DNA from: Xenopus tropicalis
Taxonomy: Eukaryota > Chordata > Amphibia > Anura > Pipidae
Assembly (NCBI RefSeq): GCF_000004195.4
Contig: NC_030677.2
Coordinates: 40,673,142-40,737,141 of the forward strand
DNA: 64,000 nucleotides
Direction: 5' to 3'
How positions within the stretch are numbered: position 1 is the stretch's first letter; each line of letters starts with the position of its first letter. Below are positions 1 through 12,525 of this stretch, one piece after another. Made by a program: the position numbers and the translations under genes. A model generated the notes under the pieces. The model ran no database searches and was not told the origin of the DNA. It saw nothing but the letters and a program-made list of their open reading frames with translations.

Positions 1-414
1 CCATCTGTACAGTACAGGCTACTCCTCCAGTGTTGTGCCCCAGACAGACTCCTATCCCGAGTAGTAATAGTAAATTGACAAAAGCTGTATTTTTTCATAT
101 ATAAAAAGCATAAATGTGAGTGATGGAAAAAGTGCATATACTGACTTGCACATCTGGCAAGTGCCAGAGTATTTAGTCGCTTAAACATGGCAAGGCACAT
201 GTGTAACTAAAATGTTCAATTGAAAACAAATTTGTGACTCATAGTGTATATATATGTTTCTTGGAGATCACACAATGCAGTTGCAGCCAATTAGTTTTCT
301 AACTTGGAAATGACTTATCAGAATTAATTAATGAGTTGCTATTGGCACTTGTGCAAATTAGCACCTGTGTTAGTTAATGAATCCTATAGAACTTTTTATT
401 TGCTGGGATTTTAG
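1..414 (+). other. EXOC1 intron (3' part)
   Basis: AT-rich intron sequence that ends in a normal acceptor (gggattttag) before the exon at 415. I see no gene or recognisable repeat in it. Confidence 0.7.
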
Positions 415-3400
415 GTCTCCATGGAAGTTCTGGGAAATTAACAGGATCCACATCAAGTCTCAATAAGCTATCTGTCCAGAGCACTGGGAGCCGCAGGTCT
501 CAGTCTTCATCGCTGCTGGACATGGGCAACATGTCTGCTTCTGACCTGGATGTAGCCGATAGAACTAAATTTGATAAGGTAGGTCCTACACTACAATCTG
601 CAGTCTAACCAGTAACCAGTATCTTATATTGTGACTTATTTTAGACGTGTGAAGCATTGATTCAGGAGTGTTTCAGTACATGAATGTGCAGGTGAATGTG
701 TATACACCCAGTGCAACTTTTTCTTTTTCAGATCTTTGAACAGGTATTAAGTGAACTGGAGCCACTATGTCTGGCAGAACAAGACTTCATCAGTAAATTC
801 TTTAACCTTTCTCAGCACCAGAATATGTCTAGAACTCCAATGGTAAGGCACACCCTGCATTTATTTATTTGCTTTACTATTCTATTTAACCTGCAGGTTT
901 TTACAGCAATCTATTTTAAACTAGACTCATGACCCTCTTTCCCCTAGGGTCTATGCATGTGGAGGGCAGGATTTTTTTTTTTTTTTTTAAATGATATTTA
1001 AATAATTTTACATAAAGAGGCGATTTTATAAGTCCCATAGTTTGCACCAGGTCTTGTTATCCATACTAACCAATCAGTATGTGGTATCTACTGGCAAATA
1101 TCTTATTGGTCGCTATGGTTAGAGAACCTTGTGCAAACTTTGGGACTTTTAGTAAAATTATATGGAGTGCAACAATCTTGCGTTATTTTTTCAATTCTCT
1201 TTAAGGTAAGGTGGCCATACATGTGCTAATAATAGCTGCTGAGATTATCCCTCCAGATGGAGTTGGCATCTCATTAGCCTGTGTATGGGGCTTTCAGGAG
1301 GGCCTGGTATCTAGTCAAAAATCTGTGAGATATCTCTCAGCAAGTTTTAAAATTTAGTCCAATGAGTCTCCATAGGCTCGCTGTACAATCTGATCTTTGC
1401 CAAAGTAGGGAATCTCATTGTATATAGGCAGTTTTAGTCTTTGCCCAATCAGGACACATTTAAAGTATAAACTAAAAAATTGCACTACGTTATGATAAAA
1501 TTGTAATTGTAAATTCCCTTTAATTTGTAATTGTAAAGTCCCTTTAATGGACAAAGAAAGTAGCATAACATCAACCCTTTTGAATTGCCACATTGTTCTT
1601 TCCAAACAAGATTTTACTTTTACTCTCTCACAATAAATGATGTCCTCAGAGGAACTCGCAGCCACCATCTTTGTTCTGCCAGCAGGCCTGTTTATATGTA
1701 AAGGTAACAAAGGCCTGGGCCTGGGTGGAAGGATTTGACAACCGTTTGAGTCTCCCACCAAGTTGTCTTGGAGCCAGTTGGCTCTTGAGGTGGGTTAGTG
1801 CAGATGGCAGTGGTCATGTGGGCAGGGTGAGCAGCCTGGCAGCAGCGGGAGGGGCCCATGGCAGCACTGACTGGCCCTGCCTGCCAGCGTAATCTATATT
1901 GCCTTCACCTTACTTTTCTGCATGCGCAAATAGGTGTTCCCACTAATCCTACATGACAAGCAGTACTCTCTTCTCTAGAAATCTTTAAATGCATTGTTCT
2001 GTGGGTGCTGCCCATCCATCAGATCTAAGGGTGCCCATAAAAGGGCAGATTTCAGCTGCCGATTCTGGTCCTACAGACCGAATTAGCAGCTTATCTGCCC
2101 ATGTATGGGCACCCCCGACGGGCCAATATTTATCAGGTTTGATTTTGCTTAGGATTGGGGCTGCATCGGCTCATTGATGCAGTCCCCGATCAGACGGCAC
2201 CTATGCCTCTCATTGTAATTTGATTAGCCCGATATCGATAATCATGCACACTAGAATAAAATGGTGAGGACATATTCAGTGCCCTGTGTGATGGCCAGCA
2301 ATCATAAGCAGTATTTCCTTTAAAAGGTCAGACAGAAACAGCATGGTTTGACTTAACAAGCTTATGATGTTAGCCTTCTCGGATAAGTAAACCACAAAAT
2401 TCTTAAGGAATGTTGTTAAAAAGCATAGAGGGAAGATTAGTAAATGTAATTTATGAAGGCATAAATAATTTATTTCATTTATCTGTTGCGGTTTTCTTAA
2501 AGTCTGTCTCACTTATATTTTTAATGGATCAGTAATAGGCACTCCAGTGCCACTCTACTGCTAGTTCTGACCTTGCCTCCCCTAATATGGTTCTGGGGGC
2601 AGTGTTATTATCTGTAACAGCATGAAAACGAAATCAGAGCAAGCCTGCTCCAAGGAGCTGGGTCTTGGGTTCAATAATGTGTTTTAAAAAATGCCACATG
2701 GACATCATGAAACAAATGCTTTGCATTTCTGTAATGTGTTAGTTATATTGTACTGTAAACAATATAACAATGGTGCAGTAATTAATTTATCAGTTAAGAA
2801 ACAGAAAAATCCTAATCCCCCACTCCTTTATATAGCTAAATAAATCTCCTATACATCAAGTTTACCCAATGCTATGGTTGTTAAAAACCTGTCCTATAAT
2901 TGTCTTCAGGGAGGTTTAGGTTTAGGTTCAACCCCACCCAGCACTACCTCAATGTCAGATTTTTAGTACTGCTTATTAAAGGAACAGTAACACTAAAAAA
3001 TGAAAGAGCTTTAAAGTAATAAAAATATAATGCACTGTTGCCCTGCACTGTTAAAACTGGTGTGTTTGCTACAGTAACACTACTATAGTTTATATAAATA
3101 AGCTGCTGTGTAGCCCCGGGGGCAGCCATTCAAGCTGGAAAAAAGGAGAAAAGGCACAGGTTACAAAGCAGATAACAGATAAGTTCTGTAGAATACAATA
3201 GTGTTTTATCTGTTATCTGCTAAGTGCCTGTGCCTTTTCTCCTTTGAATGGCTGCCTCCATGGCTACATAGCAGCTTATTTATATAAATTATAGTAGACT
3301 TTCTGAAGTAAACACACAACTTTTACCAGTGCAGGGCAGCAGCACATTATATTTTAGTTACTTTTATACACTTTCATTTTTTGGTGTTACTGTTCCTTTA

Positions 3401-6400
3401 ACTGTAACATATAATGTGCCCAGTGCTAAGACTGATTATGGATATTAGTCCCATTGTTATTCCGTAACTTGTAATACTCTTGGCCCTGGGCTACCAGTAG
3501 TCTTATCATTGACAGTTGGATGTGCAATTAGCCAATGTATTTTAGTCTGTAGCTCATGGATTTCTGTTTTATTGACTATGAAAGCATAACTAAGCAGTGT
3601 GTTTCAGTTCTTCCTTCTTGTACTAATTCCATTGTCTTTTCAAGGGCGAAACAGACGAGTCAGATGGAGGAGTTTCCTCTCGAACCCAAAACACCGGAGC
3701 ACAGTCAGAGTATGTTCTGACTTTTCCCATTTAATTGTCCATATGATTGACATGAACCTGGAAACAGGGTTTTACCATTCTAATCTTTTGCCAGAATACA
3801 GATAATACATACTGAATTGCCTTGTAAATCTGCTTCTCATATAATTTCACATAATTTTTCCTTATGATGGGCAATGTATTCTGATTCTCACTTGTCTTGC
3901 CTTATGAAATTATCTACATGCCTTTAATCTTGTTACGATGGAACCATTTAAAAGAACAAGGAAGCCTAAATAACTGGGGGATGTAAAATTTATTTTCATG
4001 CTAAGTGTGGAACCGTTATTCTTAAGAAGTTCTGTGCCCCACCTTCTCTATCCTTGCCACTGTATCATTATATATTCCTATCTTATTATCACCTTGCTTG
4101 GTAACCTGGTTGGTGTGGACTGTCAGTGTATCTGAGATTGTATCTGAGATACTTTTCCTTCTGTGACCCTGTAGCTTTGTGAAATGCTAGGTAGTGGATG
4201 GTATTTTCTAGTCATTTGAAAGTGCATTTTACTGACTTAATCCATTCTTTTACTTCATTTTTTTTTTTTGTAGAAAAGAAATGATTAGACAGATGATGAA
4301 TTACATTTTCCGCTGCATTGAGCCTGAACTGAACAGCCTTATTGCCTTAGGTGACAAGATCGACAGCTTTAATTCATTGTACATGCTGGTTAAAATGAGC
4401 CACCATGTATGGACTGCAGAGAATGTAGACTCAGCCTCTTTTCTCAGCACTACATTAGGCAATGTCCTTGTCACCGTGAAGCGGAACTTTGATAAGTGCA
4501 TAGTAAGTTTCTTGCTATTCATTGTCTCAGTGGATGTTTGCAGGCAGTGACTTCACTAACTAAAGGTAGCCATAAATGTACAGATTTTCAATCTTTGCAC
4601 AAAAGATCGTTCCCACCCTCCACAGACATTCAGGGCTGAATCGTCAGATATAGAGGTAGAAACAATAGGAATTCTACCTCCTTCTGCCAATTCAGCCCTG
4701 AACGTTGATTTTGCTCTGGTGCCATTGAAGGTCAAAATCATTTAACCCACCCAATCGACGAGTTGACTGATATCCACAGCCTTGTGTGATATCGGTCGCC
4801 TCGTCGAGCTGCCATACATGCATCAAATATCGTACAATATCAACATTGCATGTATGGCCAGATTAACTGTTAAACAGCAAACATGAAGTTTATGCTGTTT
4901 TCAAGTGCTTTGTTATACTGCACTATTGACTGGGCTGAACTGTTGAGTAAATATATTGTCAACTTAACAGGCCAGTCATACTAGAAACTGAAAATATATG
5001 ATATTCATGACTATATCTGTTTAGTATCTGCAAACAAGATATTTCTTGGCAAGTGTTATTTTGTATGAAAGAGATATAAACCCTTTAAATACCAGCAGTG
5101 GCAGCTGCCCTGCTTGCTGCCTAACAACTTGGTTTATGCACTCATTTAAATGGAACCTGGAAACAGAATCTATATTGGTGGCACTCTTTACCTTATCTGC
5201 CAGTGGCATCATTTTTACGTCTGCAGTTAGTGGTTGAAATAAATATAAAGTATAAAAATATATTTAAAAGTATACATGTGTGCAGACTGCCATTGATATT
5301 TAACTTTGCAAAGAAAAGTGAGTCTTAATGATGCTTAAATTAAAGTACCTGTGGCTATATGATGTATATCAGGGGTCCCCAACCGCCGGGCCATGGGCGA
5401 CTTTCAAGTGGGCCGCCTCGGTTCCTGCCTAGGGAAACGTCCTCGAGAAAAACACTGCAAGTCCAGTCGATTTGACTTATTGCTACAGATATACCATGAC
5501 CTGGATGACTGAGAACCTTCAGTCAGATGTATATAAACCCCCTTCCATCCTTGTTACATACTATTTCCCTACCAACAATATTGAATCTACATAGCTGGCA
5601 AGGATGTTGTAGAGTACCAGTGGCATAGATTCTAATTTGCTAACAGGGAAAGGGGTAAAGAAAATATAGGATCTTTTCATAACCACAAACTAGACAGAAT
5701 AAGATTTTGACCACCATTGATTTTGTAGGAAAGAAGTTTCAAAGTTCCACAGGACAAATATCTGTACAACAGAAGACTGAAACATTAAGTTCTGTTGGCT
5801 GATCTTCATAGCATAATTAAAGACAAATGGTATACAGATTGCAGGTTTATTTGGAATAAACTACAATGGTCTAAAGAGAGTAAAACAAAGAGATCAATGT
5901 GTATTAACAAAAACGTTGAGCAAAATTTTTGGCCAGGTTTCGCCACTAAAAAAACACCCATAGACTACAACGGCTGCAAAAAAAAGTTGCCCATTGACTT
6001 GACAGTGTGTTTTGTGAAATGGGACCGATTCACCCCTGAACAGATTCCACTGAACAGATTGTTGCATAAATCTATAGTCTGTCTTTTTCTCTTATTGTAG
6101 GAGAATTAAACCAAGTTGTAGATTCTCAATGAGTTGAGGGCAGAATCTTTCCTATGCATTTATTAATTACAAAGTTTGAACTGCCAAATTGTTATACTCT
6201 GTGTTTAGTGGAGACTTTCAGAGCATGTGAGACATCTCATCTGTTATAGATAAAGCGCTTAACAGCAAAACATGAGCTTTTAGCAGTATATCCTATAGGT
6301 AAATAATGTGGGTTTGTGAGATGTCAAGTTGACTTTCTTAATGGATTGTAATACTTCCATTATCACTTGTGTGCCTGCCCTGCAGATTAATCAGATCAAG

Positions 6401-9400
6401 CAAATGGAGGAAGTAAAGGTTTCGAAGAAAAGCAAAGTTGGCATCCTTCCATTCGTTTCAGGGTTTGAGGAATTTGCTGAGCTTGCAGAATCAATCTTTC
6501 GAGTAGCAGAGAGACGGGGAGACCTGGATAAAGCTTACACAAAACTTATCAAGGGTGTTTTTATAAATGGTAAGGTCCTAAACACAGAAATATGTTGCAG
6601 TGGAGTGTTGCCATGGAAACCACACAGGCTGCTTGAGCAAGAACAGGCAACTTTAAGCCCTTTAGTTTTTGCTGAATTGTGTTTCCTTAACCTTGTTCTG
6701 TTTTTCCTTAAAGTTAGGTTGTCTAACCTAAAGGAAATATTTTTAGTTATAGATGGACTTATTCTAAGTAACTTTTCTTTTAACGGTTTTTAAATATTGG
6801 CTTTCTGATTTTCCTACTGCTGCCGGTTGCTGAGGAGAGAAAGAATTTTTGAAAATGGGCCCAATAAGATCATTTATTGGATCACACATCCAGTAAATAT
6901 ATTTTCAAACTGTGCTGCTGTTATTCCTAGATTAAGATTAAACTGCATTTGCCACATATGGTTTATAGCAGAGCTCCATGCCAAATAATAAGTTGAGTTA
7001 TTGAATGAACACTCTGCACTGTGCATCAAGACACAGCAAATTTATCAAAATGTGAAGAGTTCCCACATTGTTTGCCAAAAATGATCTCCACAGCCCTATT
7101 CTTTTGTGTAGTGACTTATGAGTTCCTTTTAGCCAATTGTATGTTGAACTATTTATTTGGCCTTTTTAAAATATGACCCTAAGATTTCCAGCCTGCTCTT
7201 TGGTTCAACTATAGCACTCAGCATCCTCTGGTATAGAGATGCAATTGGAATTACGGCTAAGGGACTACAGTATCCCTGGTTCCTTAGAATCCCATAACCT
7301 ATTTAAAAGCACAAGCTCATAGACTTGTGTTACCTTAAATAATCTGTTTACTTTATTAGGAACTATCTCTCATATTTAAAAGGATAATATACCACTACTG
7401 GTTATAATACACACATGTAGCCTTTGGGCCTCCAATTGGACAGTCTGGATGTAGACAATGGTTTCCTAAAGTAATAGGCAATTGGTCTTCATTTTTCGGA
7501 ATTAGATCAGAGAGTTCTGAACCCAAACCATGATTAGTCCTGCGGCTAAACCACTGACCCATGTCTTTTCCATACTACTGGATAATTGTAATCAATGGAG
7601 ATAACTGTGGTAGGAACATTTGCTACATGTATTTGTGCTTATTTTCCAGTTGAGAAAGTAGCTAATGAAAGCCAGAAGACGCCTAGGGACGTGGTCATGA
7701 TGGAAAACTTCCACCATATTTTTGCCACCCTTTCTCGATTAAAGATATCATGTCTGGAAGCAGAGAAGAGAGAAGCTAAACAGAAATATGGTGACCACTT
7801 GCAGTCATACGTCATAGTTTCTCTTGGACATCCACTGGAAAAACTAAATGTAAGCATTTTTTTCTTCAAAAATACAACACTCCGTTTGGGGGCCCCAAAC
7901 ACGGTCCCTTAATTCTAATTTATTAATTTATATATATGATAATGTTAGAATGGTTCACTTTAATTAGTAGTTTGAGTTCTCAGCAGACTAAGCACCATAA
8001 AAATGAATTATGGCAGGGGAGAGAAGGCCAAACCCAAGAGGAATCCCTTTAGCTGCAAATTACCATTGGTGTCAGTAGGGAGTGAGTGCTGTAGTACCTA
8101 TTTAATAGAGCTGGGCGGTATGACCAAAAATTTATATCACGGTATTTTTCAAAATTATTTTGGTGTCATGGTATTTGACGGTATTTTTTAAGTATATTTA
8201 ATGTATCATCTCACAATTACATCTATACTGGATACTGTTCCATACATGCAGAAAGCAGCCTATCCCAAGCACAGTGGGGCATTGCATGCAGCCGGGACAC
8301 AGCATAGAGAGAACCAAATTACACTGCATGGCCAGTCATTAAATACATGTAGCAAGTTATGCTGGCCACAAAGACACATGAGCACACATATACACAAGTA
8401 ACATCCAAAAGGCTCCCTGGTTTTCATATAAGCAGGGCGGACGCGGTATGTGCAATGTCAGTGGATATCTGTTATACATTATGTGCAATGACATACGTGC
8501 CTAGCAAGCTCAGATGCAGAACGAACAGCATACAACTGGATAAGTAAAGTTGCAACTTGCCGCCCAGGCGAGAAACTCACCAGAGGAGAGCAACTGGGAG
8601 CCCGTGGCCAAGCTCCTGACCAAGCACGACCTCCATACCAGGCGGCACTCCTGGGCGGGACGCCGCACAAGGGTCACTGTACTCAGGGCTCTCATCGCGC
8701 TCAGCAATCGCATCGGCATTTTGCTGATCGCTGAGCTCCAGGTGCGGCGCTGATACAACGTTCCGGGTCGGCGTGAGATCAGGATAAGGGAGCGCACATG
8801 CGCACTTAGGGGGCGGGGGTGAATACCCTGACACAACGGTATTGGGGTATATCCCAAATGAATATCATTTAAAAAAAAAACACCGGTATTCGGTATTAAA
8901 AGGTATACCGCCCAGCACTACTATTTAATATATCCTAGGGTAAAGGAACAAGCCACTTTTTGGATGATGCACTATGAAACATCAAAGACTTGATTGTGCC
9001 ACTGCAGCATTATGATAAGTGTTTATGTGACAAGAATGAGCTTGTGTCAGAAGTTCATACTGGGAAATTTAGTACAAAAAGACACGCTATAACTTAAAGG
9101 AGAAGGAAAGGTAAAAACTAAGTAAGCTTTATCAGAAAGGTCTATGTAAATACAGCCAAAAGCGCTCACAGAAACGCTGCATTGAGTTCTCTTTCAAAAG
9201 AAACAGGATTTATTGTCTGTTTTTTTCCCTGTGCCAGAGACACGCAGCTCTCTCCTCTGCTGCTCCCCCTTCCCTCACGAATGCTAAGAACTCCCTCCCC
9301 CCTTAGGAATGTGGGATCTCAGCCAATCAGCAGGAAGCTTCCTCATAGTCTTACTAACCGAGCATATTATTATCATTATTTATATAACGCCATCAATTTA

Positions 9401-11268
9401 TGCAGCGCTTTACAGAATAGAGGGTTAACATGTACATATCAACAATTCACAAAAATGGTTTGCAGTTACATTGGATGAGGATTGGATACACTAGGGGGAG
9501 GGCCCTGCTCGCAAGAGCTTACGTTCTGTACACCGGTCTTGGTGCAGGAGTGTGGTATTATGGGAATTTTCTTTACAGAACTTTGCGTTGATCATCTGAA
9601 CGTAGAGAAATATGGGCAGATTTAAGGGCACTGCTGAGAGAACTGAAGGTATGCCTGCAGCTTGAGATTAACTCTTTATTAGCCTTTCCTTCTCCTTTAA
9701 TGTAGATTGGATACAATGACCTCCTGACACATAACTGCATATGATCATTGTGTTGTGCTAAATTCCTTGCCTTTATTTCATCTAACAATGCTATTTGCAT
9801 GTTAAGATTTTCTTTGAAGGTGTCAAAGCTCGAGTTGCCCAGGGTATTGGGTATGATGAAGTGAGCTACCAGTTAGCATTCAGTAAGCAAGAGCTTCGAA
9901 AAGTCATAAAGGATTATCCAGGCAAGGAAGTAAAGAAAGGGCTGGAGAACTTGTACCGAAAGGTTGACAAACATCTCTGTGAAGAGGAGAACTTGCTACA
10001 GGTAAAATCACATTACAAAAAAAACAAAATATATGATTACAGTTGTAGTGATGCTTCCTGTAATAATTATAATGTCAGGAAAACAGAAAATAAGTGTTTG
10101 TTATGGGATCATCCCTAGTTCCATAATTGCCCGATAGAGGGACAAGGGTCTCCATTTTTTTTTTTAGACATTTTCATAGTACAGTGTATAGGCTAATATT
10201 TTCTCTTTAAAACCCAAAGAACTTTAAAATCTCGGGACTTTTAAGTGCACCTAGTGCGATGGTCAAAATCGCTTCAGGCTACTTGGCCTGGCAGAAGTCG
10301 TATTCTCCTGTTGCACAAAATTGAATAACATTGCCTTTACTTGCTCTGAGCTACAGTAGGGTTAATGTCCCTAAGGTTATTATCTGGTTGCTAAAATAAT
10401 GTGTTCCATTTGGCAATGATACGTCCTCATTTGCATCTCAGTTATGAGTTGAAAATCCTTTAGACTAATGTCAGATGAGGCGCCTGGCGTATATTTTCAG
10501 CAAGCTGAAAATCACTTGCCGAGAATAGCGCCATCCGCCTCCTACCTGTGCCTGCACCCGAATGAATGAAATACACTTGGGTGCAGGCATATGTAGCCGA
10601 TATCCGCCAAAGATACGAAGTCTCGCGTTTTTTGGTGGATATCAGCTACATGTGCCTGCACCCGAGCGTATTTCATTCATTCGGGTGCAGGCACAGGTAG
10701 GAGGCGGATGGTGCTATTTTTGGCAAGCGATTTTCAGCTTGCCGAAAATATGCGCCAGATGCCTTGACTGATATTGGCCTTAAGTTGAGAGCACATGGGG
10801 CACTGCCATTCGTTGGAAAACAGCGGGCTTTAAAATGCTCCTTTCCACCTTTCATCACTTGCCATAGTAATCTAATGGAAATCACACATAGTGGTGACAG
10901 TTGGAACTCTGCTCAGAAGGTTTGTTTAAGCAGAAGTTGGCCTGGTACCTGCGTGCCAATACCCTTAGCCGACCAAAGACAAGTGAATGTAGGCGTAAGC
11001 AAAAGAGTCAATCTGGGTGCCAAATGAATTGCCCAATACATACATACCTTTTTTCATGTGATGCAGTTTCTGAAATAAAGATTAACCAAGCAATTTAACT
11101 GTCTGTTCATGGCAGGTGGTGTGGCATTCCATGCAGGATGAATTTATCCGCCAGTACAAGCACTTTGAAGGTCTGATTGAGAAATGCTACACAGGAGTTG
11201 GAATCACTATGGAGTTTTCAATTCAAGAAATCCTGGAATATTTTTCTAGTATTGCACAGTCCCATTAG
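415..11268 (+). CDS. EXOC1: EXOC1 (exocyst complex component 1, Sec3), 3' eight coding exons
   Basis: EXOC1 is a subunit of the octameric exocyst, which tethers post-Golgi vesicles to the plasma membrane. Visible exons are 415-578, 732-842, 3645-3709, 4274-4502, 6386-6569, 7650-7849, 9807-10001 and 11116-11268. All have AG/GT borders and the phases join without error. They give 432 residues ending in SIAQSH and TAG at 11266-11268, about the C-terminal half of the roughly 890-residue vertebrate protein. Recognisable stretches include [32 protein letters not shown] and a Ser-rich linker just after the first acceptor. This half is the helical-bundle (CATCHR-type) part of Sec3; the N-terminal PH-like, membrane- and GTPase-binding part lies before the window. 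The short exon 3645-3709 encodes an acidic, poorly conserved linker. The first exon starts in phase 1, so an upstream exon must exist. Identification is from recognised protein sequence; no alignment was run. Confidence 0.97.
843..3644 (+). other. EXOC1 intron with MITE remnants
   Basis: This 2.8-kb intron contains a poly-T run near 970, degraded pieces of repeats with 'ggtggccatacatg'-type ends (about 1211-1350 and 2028-2230) and one well-preserved palindromic MITE (2976-3401, listed separately). I see no coding exon. Confidence 0.6.
2976..3401. mobile_element. T2-like MITE (copy 1)
   Basis: The element starts TTAAAGGAACAGTAACAC and ends in the inverted counterpart GTGTTACTGTTCCTTTAA. Inside, the arms continue as a long imperfect palindrome that includes 'gataacagataa' and 'ttatctgttatc'. 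TTAAAGG ends are the hallmark of the Xenopus T2 MITE family. A second copy of the same subfamily lies at 44225-44651. The TTAA at each end could be the duplicated target. No coding capacity. Confidence 0.85.
4561..4866. mobile_element. Palindromic MITE, 'ggtagccata' ends
   Basis: The left end 'aaggtagccataaatgtac' is matched in inverse by 'gcatgtatggccagatt' at the right. Internal sub-palindromes such as 'ttcagccctgaa' and 'cctcgtcgagc' support a foldback element. It lies in the EXOC1 intron 4503-6385. Degraded relatives are at 1211-1350, 2028-2230, 45284-45595 and 46640-46860. Confidence 0.65.
5370..5465. mobile_element. hAT-like element end (fragment)
   Basis: The sequence begins CAGGGGTCCCCAACC, the typical terminus of non-autonomous hAT elements, and continues with 'gccgggccatgggcga'. 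I could not find the partner terminus, so this is called a fragment. The rest of the EXOC1 intron up to 6385 shows nothing recognisable. Confidence 0.55.
6570..7649 (+). other. EXOC1 intron, no recognisable content
   Basis: Ordinary AT-rich intron between the exons ending at 6569 and starting at 7650. I see no repeat with clear ends and no additional exon. Confidence 0.6.
8106..8920. mobile_element. Non-autonomous hAT-like element with 8-bp target duplication
   Basis: The terminal inverted repeats are TAGAGCTGGGCGGTAT at the left and ATACCGCCCAGCACTA at the right, 16 bp with one mismatch. They are flanked by the direct repeat CTATTTAA at 8098-8105 and 8921-8928. An 8-bp duplication and short inverted repeats define the hAT superfamily. 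The 815-bp body is GC-rich from about 8560 to 8830. Short open frames there show no transposase motif, so the element is non-autonomous. It sits in the EXOC1 intron 7850-9806. Confidence 0.85.
9094..9700. mobile_element. T2-like MITE, 'TTAAAGGAGAAGGAAAGG' subfamily (copy 1)
   Basis: The ends are TTAAAGGAGAAGGAAAGG and CCTTTCCTTCTCCTTTAA, a perfect 18-bp inverted repeat. A second copy lies in opposite orientation at 31307-31760 and shares the internal blocks 'agtaagctttatcagaaagg' and 'gctgagagaactgaagg'. Around 9360-9540 this copy carries an inserted common repeat ('cagcgctttacagaatag', 'gctcgcaagagcttac') that copy 2 lacks. Confidence 0.85.
10457..10786. mobile_element. Long palindromic MITE in EXOC1 intron
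   Basis: The two arms of about 150 bp are near-complementary. 'cctgtgcctgcacccgaatg' at about 10546 is mirrored by 'cattcgggtgcaggcacagg' at about 10677. 'ttttcagcaagctgaaaatc' at the left is mirrored by 'gattttcagcttgccgaaaa' at the right. A nested inner stem uses 'gcctgcacccgagcg'. The ends near 'actaatgtcag' and 'ctgatattggcc' are diverged. No coding capacity. Confidence 0.8.
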
Positions 11269-11676
11269 TGGCAGTTTTGCCAAACATGTTACATTGAACT
11301 GCACTTTATGTACTGTTTGTCTAAACAAACAGCTGAAGGCAATGAATTAAGCTTTGCTGATCTTATTCAGGGCTGTGCTCCTTCAGTGACCGATCCAACT
11401 GCAGCTGTTCAGTTGTGAACTTATGTAGACTATACTGCTCTTTTAACCTCAGTATTTTTCTGTGTAGCTGAAGGTGGTATACTGTACTGTAATGAGCACT
11501 GGAAAGGACTGCACAGGTTCTATTTCCTTTACAGAAAAGACACTGCATTATAACTGCCTTACTACTTCTAAAATTCTTCTACATGTCTCCAGTTTTAGGG
11601 CATTGAAAAAAATCTGAATTTTGGAGAAAGAATCTGAATATTTTTTAAGATTCTGAATGACTGAGCCAAGCCCTCC
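11269..11676 (+). other. EXOC1 3' UTR (minimum visible part)
   Basis: Sequence directly after the EXOC1 stop codon. No convincing polyadenylation signal appears before the MITE at 11677. AATAAA motifs occur at 12022 (inside that MITE) and again near 15495 and 15580, so the real 3' end is not decided by the sequence. Confidence 0.5.
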
Positions 11677-12117
11677 TAAAAGAGTAGTTCACCATAAAAT
11701 GGACAAATGGACTAATTTTCAATTGGTCTTTATTTTTGTTTTGCATAGTTTTTGAATTATTTGTGGCTTTCTTATTTCTGACTTTAAAATGGGAGTCACT
11801 GACCTGGCAGCCAAAAAACTATTGCTCATTGAGGCCACAATTTTATTATGTTATTTTTACTTGTTAATTATCTTTCTATGTAAGTCCTCTTCTATTCATT
11901 CTCTCATTTAAGCTACTGCCTAGTTGCTAGGGTAATTTAGAACCTATCAACCAGAAAGGTGCTGAAATTCCAAACTGGATAGTTGCTGAACAAAAAGCTA
12001 AATAATAACTCAAACACCACAAATAAAATAACAATGAAGACCAGATGCAGATTGTCTCAGAATATCACTCTGTACATCATACTAAAAGTTCATTTTAAGG
12101 TGAACAATCCATTTAAA
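11677..12117. mobile_element. MITE with 'tagttcacc' ends (copy 1)
   Basis: The left end 'gagtagttcaccataaaat' is mirrored by 'attttaaggtgaacaatcc' at the right. Internal features include 'gggagtcactgacctggca' and 'attgctgaacaaaaagctaa'. The same family occurs in reverse orientation at 19530-19921, identified by shared internal blocks about a CCC-rich motif and 'tatctggttgctagggt'. Confidence 0.7.
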
Positions 12118-12339
12118 TAAGGTGTTATGTTTAGTTCCCTAGTCTTGTTTATATTATATTTACTGCATGTATGTCAAGGCAAAAGCCACTGTAAATAATA
12201 ATTAATTTTGTATTAGAGCAGTTTTGTCCTACCATTTCCCATAAAGTGGGACAATTATCTAAATTAACCCATATTTGCAGGCCAGATCATATTAATGATT
12301 ATATGCCATTAAAGAAATATTCTGCAGCCCTTGTGCTGT

Positions 12340-12525
12340 TTTCCTGCCGTTTACGATCGTTCGGATATGAAAATTTCGTGACTTTCGGATCACCATATTA
12401 TCGTGACTATTGTGATTTCTTCGTAAGCATATTCGTGGTATTTCCGATCATCAGAAATTATCGTATTTAATCTGAATTTTACCCATTTCGGGATTCTAAC
12501 TTGTACTTTGATGAATGTGCCCCTA
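12340..12525. mobile_element. Degraded fragment of the GGGGCACATTTACTAA-type MITE
   Basis: The stretch 'tttacgatcgttcggatatg ... cgtgactttcggatc' followed by 'gatgaatgtgccccta' matches the internal and right-end sequence of the better copies at 22350-22639 and 52871-54448. The left end is missing. Confidence 0.6.

Noticed and set aside
12022..12027. AATAAA as the EXOC1 poly(A) signal
   Set aside because: It lies inside a MITE (11677-12117), so it cannot be assigned with confidence.
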